Shown one piece after another: positions 55,328-61,100 of a DNA stretch of 61,100 nt. The notes under the pieces were generated by a model. The model did not search any database. It was not told the DNA's origin and saw only the letters and a program-made list of their open reading frames with translations. Where the stretch lies: positions 1 through 61,100 of the forward strand of contig NZ_CAKRCF010000015.1 of the NCBI RefSeq assembly GCF_934307085.1, written 5' to 3'. The translations under genes and the position numbers were made by a program. Position 1 is the first letter of the stretch. The number at the start of each line of letters is the position of its first letter. This DNA is from an uncultured Anaerobutyricum sp. GTDB taxonomy: Bacteria; Bacillota; Clostridia; Lachnospirales; Lachnospiraceae.

Positions 55328-55400
55328 AAACTTGTTTATAACATATTACTTAAATAAGTTCAATGCAAACTTATTTATAATACATTACTTAAACAAGTTT
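55328..55400. promoter_or_regulatory. Two tandem palindromic operators upstream of the HTH-ART gene
   Basis: Two 33-34-bp boxes (55328-55360 and 55367-55400) start 39 bp apart. Each has inverted ends of the form AACTTRTTTA/TAAAYAAGTT and a shared asymmetric middle (TATTACT or CATTACT). They end 13 bp before the ATG and very likely bind the HTH domain for autoregulation. Confidence 0.75.
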
Positions 55401-55444
55401 TGATGCAACACTACACAATCCATCCTCCTCTCTAACCATAATGC

Positions 55445-55599
55445 ACTCTCGGAATCTTTTTGTGCTTGATTTTGTGAGAAGATTTTTTGTCAGTTGTGCC
55501 CAAATTTTTAAGGCGTACGCGGTGCGTACGTTAATGAAATTCGGGTGCGACTGGCGGAAAATCAGCCACAAAAGCAAGTGCAAGAAAGACTTCGAGAGT
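55445..55599. repeat. 155-bp fold-back palindrome
   Basis: Nearly the whole segment is self-complementary, from ACTCTCGGAATCTTTTTGTG on the left to AGAAAGACTTCGAGAGT on the right, with the apex at GGCGTACGCGGTGCGTACG. Most differences between arms are transitions compatible with G-U pairs. The overlapping frames have no ribosome site. Confidence 0.8.
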
Positions 55600-55614
55600 A
55601 CATCCATATATACA

Positions 55615-55731
55615 GAGCCTCTGAACCCTATCATATGTAAAAATGCGCCTTAGAGCGTGTTCAAGTTGCGGTCGAGCAGCTTGGACGCAGTGATACGAAG
55701 CATTTTTGCATATGATAGGGTTCAGAGGCTC
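55615..55731. repeat. Long hairpin element at the 3' end of the XRE-cupin gene
   Basis: Arms 55615-55646 and 55700-55731 pair over 32 bp with one mismatch (CTGAACCCTATCATATG on the left), closed by GCTCGTCTGTTT. The tip (GCGCCTTAGAGC, inner stem CAAGTTGC/GCAGCTTG, GCAGTGATACGAAGC) is the reverse-complement equivalent of the 53651-53767 tip. It lies 10 bp past the XRE-cupin stop. Confidence 0.8.
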
Positions 55732-55740
55732 GTCTGTTTA

Positions 55741-56304
55741 TCATCTCAACCCAGTATAATCAAGAAAGAAACAAGTGCAGCTCACCATTTCCGCTCCCTC
55801 ATTCCGATAAATATGTGCCTGATCTGTCTCAAATTTATAGACCTGCTCTTTATCAATTGTCTGTATATGCCCATGACATTCTATCGTAAGTACACCTTCT
55901 GTCACCGTAATGTACTCTCTTGTTTTTTCTCCGTGACTTCCGCTCACATAAACCCCGCCGGGTTCGATGTCTATTCGATATACTTCCACTGAATGAGAAT
56001 CTTCATATGGAAAGCATGTCCAAACTTTATACTGTCCTTCAAGTTCCTTTGTCGGAATAATTTCTTTCGGACTTACGAGACAAAAGTCTTCTCTTGGCGG
56101 GTCAATAAGTGTTTGAAACTCTATACGAAGGCCACTTGTAATTTTTCCAAGTACACCGAGAGAGGGATTGGCTGTGCCTTTTTCAATCTGTGCGAGCATA
56201 CTTTTACTGACTCCAGTCTGCTCCGCAACCTCACCGAGACTCATTCCTTTTGACTGGCGAATCTGCTTTAAATTAACTGCCACATTATGAGATAAATAAT
56301 CCAT
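55741..56304 (-). CDS. XRE-cupin transcriptional regulator
   Basis: This 187-residue regulator has an XRE-type HTH (residues about 8-65, LGEVAEQTGVSKSMLAQIEK) and a C-terminal cupin (about 110-180, SGSHGEKTREYITVTEGVLT) that binds a small ligand. PuuR, SinR-like and amino-acid catabolism regulators have this build. It lies next to an APC permease and an aminotransferase and may control them. RBS AAAGGAGG precedes the ATG. Confidence 0.88.
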   Translation of the reverse strand: MDYLSHNVAVNLKQIRQSKGMSLGEVAEQTGVSKSMLAQIEKGTANPSLGVLGKITSGLRIEFQTLIDPPREDFCLVSPKEIIPTKELEGQYKVWTCFPYEDSHSVEVYRIDIEPGGVYVSGSHGEKTREYITVTEGVLTIECHGHIQTIDKEQVYKFETDQAHIYRNEGAEMVSCTCFFLDYTGLR

Positions 56305-56356
56305 GAAAATCCTCCTTTGTGTGATTTAATTTATTGGGGAATGTAGGCTAACAGAC

Positions 56357-56416
56357 GAACCATGAGAATGAAATATTCCGAGATCACAGATAAGGAGTAT
56401 TTCATTTTCATGGTTC
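56357..56416. repeat. Long hairpin element upstream of the XRE-cupin gene
   Basis: Arms 56357-56379 and 56394-56416 pair over 23 bp with two mismatches (CCATGAGAATGAAAT on the left). The left boundary is AACAGACGAACC and the right side runs into TGACTTTGGCTG, the reverse complement of the CAAAGTCA word found in other copies. 56417-56770 holds no gene. Confidence 0.7.
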
Positions 56417-56778
56417 TGACTTTGGCTGTATTGGATAAATTAAATCAAAAAGGGCTGTAATGATTTGGGGTTGAGCGTTCAAGACTTCTGCTTATTTAAA
56501 GGATGCAGTAAACAGATGTTTCTTAACTATTATCGCAATAATATTTTGATATTTTCTAAGTAAAACAGAAAATATCAATCCAAATTTCCAAATCGCCCTT
56601 TAATAAATCGCTAATTAATATTACCATAATATCAAAATGACCAAAAGCCTATAACTCAAATCCACATTAAGCTTCTAGTTATCGAAGGCAAAAATTTATG
56701 TCACCATACTTCAGCAACCACAACAAGGCTAACTGCTCACAACTCAAATCCTCGCAGGGCTTCTATTTATCAAAGACA

Positions 56779-56904
56779 GAAACCGGGAGAATCGTATACT
56801 AGCATCTGTGGCCTCGGAGCAAGGTTTGGATACGAACGGGTAAGCGAGCATTCAAACCGCCGCGACTAAAGTCACAGATGCTAGTATACGATTCTCCCGG
56901 TTTC
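56779..56904. repeat. Long hairpin element at the permease 3' end
   Basis: Arms 56779-56810 and 56873-56904 are perfect over 32 bp (ACCGGGAGAATCGTATACTA on the left), with TTTCGTCTGTTGTT on the right. The 62-nt tip (CCTCGGAGCAAGG, CGAACGGG, GCGAGCATTCAAACC, CGACTAAAGTCA) closely resembles the copy at 27595. It ends 15 bp from the permease stop. Confidence 0.85.
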
Positions 56905-56918
56905 GTCTGTTGTTACTC

Positions 56919-58436
56919 TCAAATAGAAGCCAGCACCCTGTCAATTGCTGCGTCAATAACTTTATCAAGTTCTTTATCGTCTGCTTCTGGCATCAGTGTT
57001 GCTGCGTCTTCATCAGAAATAAGTTCAACAAGATCACCGAAGGATTCTTTGTATTTTCTCTTACATACAACATAAAATACTACACCGAGTAAACTCCAAG
57101 CTCCTACCATTCCCCATTCAGGAAGGATAAGGCTTCCGCCGCTGCCCGGGATACAGTACATACATACCATGAATCCGGACATGATGACTGCCATTGTTCC
57201 GAAGAATTTATAAGCTGGAACTTTATATGGTCTTGGCATATCGGGTTCTTTTTTTCTTAATATCATAAAGGAAACCGCTACCATACAGTAAGCAAGACAA
57301 CATGCGAAGTTACCTGCATCAGAAATCCATACAAGAAGCTGTCTTCCGGCAAATGGAGCAAGCATTGTAAGGACACCAATAAGAATAAGTGCATTAATTG
57401 GTGTTTTATGTTTTGGATGAAGCTTTGCAAATGTTTTTGGAATCATATAAGATTCTGCCATGGAATACATTGCACGAGAACCACCAATTAAGAAGGAGTT
57501 CCAGGATGTGATAATACCACACATACCACCGACAATGACTACTTTTGCCATGATCTTCATTCCAAATGCTGTTCCCATTGCATCGGCTGTAACAAGTCCG
57601 GTTGCTTCCTGTGATTTTACAATGGCACCTGAATCAAGAACAAGTCCTACTGCGATAATTACAAGTGCATAGAAAACAACTGCTAAAATTACAGATAAAA
57701 TAAGCATTTTACCGATTTTTTTCGGAGGAACATTAATTTCTTCTGCTGCCTGTGGAATAACGTCAAAACCAATAAAATAAAATGGTGACATTGCTGCAAC
57801 ACCGAGAATTGCTTTGATATTAAGTCCTGCGGTATTTCCTACAAACATCTGTCCATCTAAATTATCCACAGTACCATTAATTACGGAAGCTACAATCAAT
57901 AAAATTCCTGCACCACCGATGATACAGGTAAGTACTGTCTGTAAAATAGCGGCTGTTTTCGCTCCCATAATGTTAATCATCATAATCAAAAATGCGACTA
58001 TAATTGCAACTGCAAGCCATGAAGCATATACATCAAATCCTGCAACAGTATACAGATACCCTTTTAAAAATCCCGGCCACAGGTAAGTGATGATCGTTGG
58101 AAATGCACAAGCTTCAAAACACGCTACACTGACATATCCTAAAACGATTGCCCAGGTACAGATAAACGAACCTGTCGGACCCATTGCACGATGACTGAAT
58201 ACGTGTTCTCCACCACACTGTGGCATTGCTGCTGTCAGCTCTGCGTAAGTCAGACCTACGAAGAAAATCATAACACCACCAAGACAAAATCCGAGTGCTG
58301 CTCCAAGAACACCGCCCTTTTCAATCCAGTTTCCGGTTGATACAACCCAGCCCCATCCAATCATAGCTCCAAAAGCGATTACGAGGATATCCCAGGCACT
58401 AAATACTTTGTTAAATTCCGATTCTTTCTTGTTCAT
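56919..58436 (-). CDS. APC-family amino acid/polyamine permease
   Basis: This 505-residue transporter has about 12 membrane helices. The APC signature is near the start (SAWDILVIAFGAMIGWGWVV), with the unwound first-helix motif and the conserved Glu in GLTYAELTAAMPQCGG. The cytoplasmic tail is acidic and about 40 residues long (EADDKELDKVIDA). The substrate is unknown; the co-oriented aminotransferase 1 kb away suggests an amino acid or diamine. It lies 12 bp after the kinase-like gene. Confidence 0.92.
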   Translation of the reverse strand: MNKKESEFNKVFSAWDILVIAFGAMIGWGWVVSTGNWIEKGGVLGAALGFCLGGVMIFFVGLTYAELTAAMPQCGGEHVFSHRAMGPTGSFICTWAIVLGYVSVACFEACAFPTIITYLWPGFLKGYLYTVAGFDVYASWLAVAIIVAFLIMMINIMGAKTAAILQTVLTCIIGGAGILLIVASVINGTVDNLDGQMFVGNTAGLNIKAILGVAAMSPFYFIGFDVIPQAAEEINVPPKKIGKMLILSVILAVVFYALVIIAVGLVLDSGAIVKSQEATGLVTADAMGTAFGMKIMAKVVIVGGMCGIITSWNSFLIGGSRAMYSMAESYMIPKTFAKLHPKHKTPINALILIGVLTMLAPFAGRQLLVWISDAGNFACCLAYCMVAVSFMILRKKEPDMPRPYKVPAYKFFGTMAVIMSGFMVCMYCIPGSGGSLILPEWGMVGAWSLLGVVFYVVCKRKYKESFGDLVELISDEDAATLMPEADDKELDKVIDAAIDRVLASI

Positions 58437-58448
58437 ATCCTGTCCCTC

Positions 58449-59054
58449 CTATTCGTGAAATACTTTCTTTGCTACTTCTTCAATGAGTTCTGCAGTTCCG
58501 TCAACACCTAAAAGACTGCTGTCAATCAGCATATCTCTGTTATGACGGTCACCACGGTTACTTCCCGTTAATGCAAGATGTCTCTTGTGATAACGTTTAT
58601 CTTTTTCCGTAATAAATAATTTTGCATCCTCTGCAGAAAAGTTATGACTCTTCATAACATTATGAATCCGAATATCTTCCGGTGAATAAATAAAGATTCG
58701 CAGTATTGGTTTCTGCTCTTTTAAAATGTAATCAGCAGAACGTCCGATAATCACACAGGATTCTCTGTCTGCAAGTTTACGGATAATTGTTTTCTGGACG
58801 TGAATCGCGCGCTGCGTTAAATCCGCATATTTGGAGAAAGAACCTCGAACATCACCTTCTGCACCTTTTCCGGCGATTGTTCCACCTTCTTCTACCTTTT
58901 CCATGATGTCTTTAGGAATACCAACTTCCTTGATAATCTTATCAACCGTATCACGGTCATAAAACTTTATTCCCAAATCCTTTGCAACTTTTCTTCCGAT
59001 CATGTTGCCTTTCGCGCCATATTCGCATCCTATCGTAATAACAAGATGTGCCAT
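58449..59054 (-). CDS. Cytidylate kinase-like protein
   Basis: This 201-residue protein belongs to the Cytidylate_kin2 family. Its degenerate P-loop is TIGCEYGAKGNMIGRKVAKD, and later motifs are GIKFYDRDTVDKII and CVIIGRSADYIL. Members often accompany transporters and may phosphorylate a small molecule or act as regulators; nucleotide kinase activity is unproven. RBS AGAAAGGAA precedes the ATG. It forms a unit with the permease. Confidence 0.82.
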   Translation of the reverse strand: MAHLVITIGCEYGAKGNMIGRKVAKDLGIKFYDRDTVDKIIKEVGIPKDIMEKVEEGGTIAGKGAEGDVRGSFSKYADLTQRAIHVQKTIIRKLADRESCVIIGRSADYILKEQKPILRIFIYSPEDIRIHNVMKSHNFSAEDAKLFITEKDKRYHKRHLALTGSNRGDRHNRDMLIDSSLLGVDGTAELIEEVAKKVFHE

Positions 59055-59215
59055 ATTTTTTTCCTTTCTAACTTCTATAATCTTTTAATATAAATGTCGG
59101 CTATAATGCTTACTTTATAAAAATGTCATCTTTAAAACTTTGTAACTATTCAGAATTCATTCGCCAACTATATCTGCGATGTTTCTATCTCTGTCTACTT
59201 TTTCTGTTCTTTCAA

Positions 59216-59262
59216 CTAGAAAAAGACAAGGGCATCACAAACTCACTTGTGACACCCTTGTC
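59216..59262 (-). terminator. Terminator of the aminotransferase gene
   Basis: On the minus strand GACAAGGGTGTCACAA pairs with TTGTGATGCCCTTGTC over 6 nt, then TTTTTCTAG. It starts about 145 bp past the stop. The rest of 59055-59407 contains no gene; GTAACTATTCAGAATTCAT is near 59141. Confidence 0.85.
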
Positions 59263-59407
59263 CTTTTATTTTTATAATTTTCTTTTATACTTTATGTAAT
59301 TTTTTCTTTGGATTCTATACAACTTTTTATAAATTTCATTTTGTTGAAAAACATTCTAATCTGCAATCATCATTTACTATAAGTCTTTTTCCCATATAAA
59401 TGTCATC

Positions 59408-60622
59408 TTAGCATAATGCCTTTACTGCCTCTTCAATAATCGCACAAGCCTCATCGCACTGCTCTTCTGTAACAATCAGTGGCGGAATCATACGAATGAC
59501 ATGTGCACCAATCGCTGTAATAAGAAGCTTTCTGTCGAGGCATCCATGTTTTACTTCCACACCAGAAATCTCATCATCAAATTCTACACCAACGAGGAGT
59601 CCCTGATGTCTTACTTCTTTTACATGTGGAAGTTTCTCTAATTTTGCTGCGAAATAATCTCCAACTTTCTTTGCATTTCCTGCTAAGTCTTTGTCAAGAA
59701 GTTCTTCTACTTCTGCCAAAGCTGCTGCACAACTGATTGGATGTCCACCAAAAGTTGTTCCATGAGAACCTGGGGTAAATGCTTTAGATACTTCTTCTGT
59801 TGCACAGATAGCACCGATTGGCATTCCGCCGCCAAGACCTTTTGCCATAGAAACGATATCTGGCTTTACTCCGTAATTCATGTAGGACATTACCGCTCCA
59901 GTTCTACACCATCCTGTCTGTACCTCATCTAATAATAAGAGCATTCCCTTTTCATCACAGAATTCTCTAAGTCCTTTTAAGAACTCTGGTGTTGCAGGAT
60001 GAACACCACCTTCGCCCTGTACCGGTTCAACCATGATAGCGATTGTATTCTCAGTACATGCATTTTTGAAAGCTTCCAAATCATTATATGGAGCATAAGA
60101 GAAACCGTAAGTCATAGGACCAAAACCGACCTGACATCCGTTACCCGGCTGACCTGTTGCGGACATCGCACCAAATGTTCTTCCGTGGAATCCCATCTTA
60201 GCAGTTACGATATGATATTTATTAGGACCATATTTTTCAATACCATATTTACGAGCCATCTTAATCATCGCTTCGTTCGCTTCTGTACCGGAGTTCTGAT
60301 AAAAGATTTTATCCATTCCAAGAGTCTTACAAACTTTTTCAGCAAGTAATGCCTGCGGAATTGTGTAAGGATAGTTAAATGTATGCATGATGTCATCTAC
60401 CTGGTCTTTAACCGCTGCAACAACCTTTGGATTTCTGTTACCAGCGTTATTTACTGCGATACCTGCATAAAAATCAAGATATGGAGTACCATTCTCATCG
60501 TAAATGTACATTCCCTCTGCTGTCTCAGCTAAGAAATCAAAACGCTCATACGTCTCAATCATATATTTATTTACTTTGTCCTTAATATCCTGTACTGTAA
60601 GTCCTGTATCTTTTAATCTCAT
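59408..60622 (-). CDS. Class III pyridoxal-phosphate aminotransferase (ArgD/acetylornithine type)
   Basis: This 404-residue enzyme moves an amino group from an omega-amine such as N-acetylornithine, GABA or a diamine to 2-oxoglutarate. The PLP Lys is in DIVSMAKGLGGGMPIGAI, the Asp in LLLLDEVQTGWCRTG, and the substrate region is GIAVNNAGNRNP. No other arginine genes are nearby, so catabolic use with the neighbouring permease is as likely as arginine synthesis. The ATG at 60622 (AGGAGG 8 bp upstream) is chosen over 60655. Its leader carries a terminator. Confidence 0.9.
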   Translation of the reverse strand: MRLKDTGLTVQDIKDKVNKYMIETYERFDFLAETAEGMYIYDENGTPYLDFYAGIAVNNAGNRNPKVVAAVKDQVDDIMHTFNYPYTIPQALLAEKVCKTLGMDKIFYQNSGTEANEAMIKMARKYGIEKYGPNKYHIVTAKMGFHGRTFGAMSATGQPGNGCQVGFGPMTYGFSYAPYNDLEAFKNACTENTIAIMVEPVQGEGGVHPATPEFLKGLREFCDEKGMLLLLDEVQTGWCRTGAVMSYMNYGVKPDIVSMAKGLGGGMPIGAICATEEVSKAFTPGSHGTTFGGHPISCAAALAEVEELLDKDLAGNAKKVGDYFAAKLEKLPHVKEVRHQGLLVGVEFDDEISGVEVKHGCLDRKLLITAIGAHVIRMIPPLIVTEEQCDEACAIIEEAVKALC

Positions 60623-60683
60623 GATAAAATCCTCCTTATTATCTAAAACTCTCATTTTCTTTTTACAAACCGGTTTTTATCAT

Positions 60684-60754
60684 ATGGGAAATGACACCTT
60701 TCCCATGAAACAAAAAAAGCAAAGACACTTACAAATTGTTGTAAGCACCTTTGC
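60684..60754 (-). promoter_or_regulatory. Leader terminator and second hairpin before the aminotransferase gene
   Basis: Just downstream of the promoter, GCAAAGGTGCTTACAA pairs with TTGTAAGTGTCTTTGC and is followed by TTTTTTTG (60754-60711 on the minus strand). A second stem, ATGGGAAA/TTTCCCAT, follows at 60706-60684. Transcripts must pass both to reach the gene. Confidence 0.65.
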
Positions 60755-60783
60755 TTTAACTGTCTATTATTTTGTACGCTTAT

Positions 60784-60812
60784 ACAATATCACGTCTCTC
60801 TTAATCTGTCAA
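60784..60812 (-). promoter_or_regulatory. Promoter of the aminotransferase gene
   Basis: A strong match on the minus strand: TTGACA, 17 bp, TATTGT. The start point would be about 22-25 bases before the leader terminator stem. Confidence 0.8.
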
Positions 60813-60912
60813 CAGGTAATTTAAAAAGATTTTTTGTAGATTTCAGACCTTAAATTCGAATGTTTTTGGTTTTTTCATTGCATTTTGTCTATTATATTGT
60901 TCGTACAATTTG

Positions 60913-61019
60913 ACAGACGACCCCTGACCCCGCCAAAGTCAGAAAACCGAGCCCGCTTATAATCGCAGAGGTGGCTTTGGAGCTGCGAAGTCTATCTCTG
61001 GTTAAAAAGCGCCTGATTA
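60913..61019. repeat. Partial hairpin-family element at the right edge
   Basis: GACAGACGACCCCTGACCCC followed by GCCAAAGTCAGAAAACCGAG shows the family boundary and the CAAAGTCA word. The second arm is missing, either decayed or displaced by the IS-like sequence that starts next to it. Confidence 0.4.
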
Positions 61020-61100
61020 AAAGTGGTATGCTCCCTTTTAGGTAGACAGTTGAAAAAAATAAAACTGTTTATCTGAAAGGGGGCATTTTTTATGGATAAG
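61020..61100 (+). mobile_element. Probable left end of an IS3-type element (cut by window edge)
   Basis: AAGTGGTATGCTCCCTTTTA, an internal stem (CCCTTTTAGGTAGACAGTT against AACTGTTTATCTGAAAGGG), the AAAGGGGG site and ATGGATAAG at 61092 resemble the start of an IS3-family element and its first ORF. The remainder is outside the window, so the call is tentative. Confidence 0.45.

Noticed and set aside
55389..55634. 81-codon minus-strand reading frame across the fold-back palindrome
   Set aside because: No ribosome site, and the frame spans almost the entire palindrome, whose symmetry explains the lack of stops. It is treated as a repeat, not a gene.
55649..55664. TTAGAGCGTGTTC in the 55615 hairpin tip as a MITE terminal repeat
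   Set aside because: The same region aligns with the tip at 53683-53735, where the similarity to the MITE end disappears, so the match is by chance.

Overview
The window looks like a low-to-moderate GC Firmicutes chromosome, most likely a gut Lachnospiraceae of the Anaerobutyricum/Eubacterium hallii kind. That is inferred from AT-rich intergenic DNA, strong AGGAGG ribosome sites, GTG and TTG starts, a CwlD amidase, MecA, GdpP, a sodium-type ATP synthase c subunit and a split transketolase. No rRNA or tRNA gene was found. Most genes lie on the minus strand.

Layout. 1-9.3 kb: class A penicillin-binding protein, TraX-like membrane protein, an 850-residue exported protein with a decayed C39-like end, a METTL25-type methyltransferase, a small Asn-rich protein and a HAD phosphatase. 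9.5-15.7 kb: a 1370-residue SpaA/Cna-B surface protein, a DivIVA-like coiled-coil protein and a GNAT acetyltransferase. 16.2-25.2 kb: a full F1Fo ATP synthase operon (atpI-B-E-F-H-A-G-D-C on the minus strand), preceded by a Sua5-type enzyme, a phosphatase-like protein lacking its catalytic Cys, and AtpZ. 25.4-27.6 kb: cwlD and mecA on the plus strand. 28.3-32.5 kb: riboflavin operon ribD-ribE-ribBA-ribH behind an FMN riboswitch with its own terminator. 32.6-39.1 kb: YARHG protein, a 56-residue ferredoxin, MerR-like regulator, dnaB, rplI, gdpP.

39.4-50.1 kb is a complete carbohydrate module: LacI regulator, L-fucose-type isomerase, two-subunit transketolase and FGGY kinase, then an RbsB-DUF2291-RbsA-RbsC ABC importer with its own promoter. 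Isomerase, kinase and split transketolase together match the known D-apiose (transketolase) route; this is the best hypothesis for the substrate. 50.6-53.6 kb: malQ, plsC and a membrane-anchored protein. 54-55.3 kb: an HTH-ADP-ribosyltransferase (DUF3990-like) gene with a partner gene, behind two tandem palindromic operators; a candidate toxin-antitoxin pair. 55.7-60.8 kb: XRE-cupin regulator, APC permease, cytidylate kinase-like protein and a class III aminotransferase. The right edge holds the probable start of an IS3-type element.

The most unusual content is between the genes. (1) At least eight long hairpins sit mostly at gene 3' ends. Arms of about 18-32 bp are near-perfect within a copy but unrelated between copies, while the boundary (ACAGACGA / TCGTCTGT) and the tips are conserved. 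(2) A MITE-like family with TIR CTAGAGCGTGTTTGAAAAAT has full, short and half copies, and its ends supply the stop codons of two genes. (3) Two solo remnants of a TnpB 3' end with its omega-RNA-like region lie directly upstream of ribE and rplI. (4) There is a 155-bp fold-back palindrome and a 73-bp tandem repeat. The hairpin family and the orphan TnpB/omega-RNA stubs are the best candidates for something undescribed.
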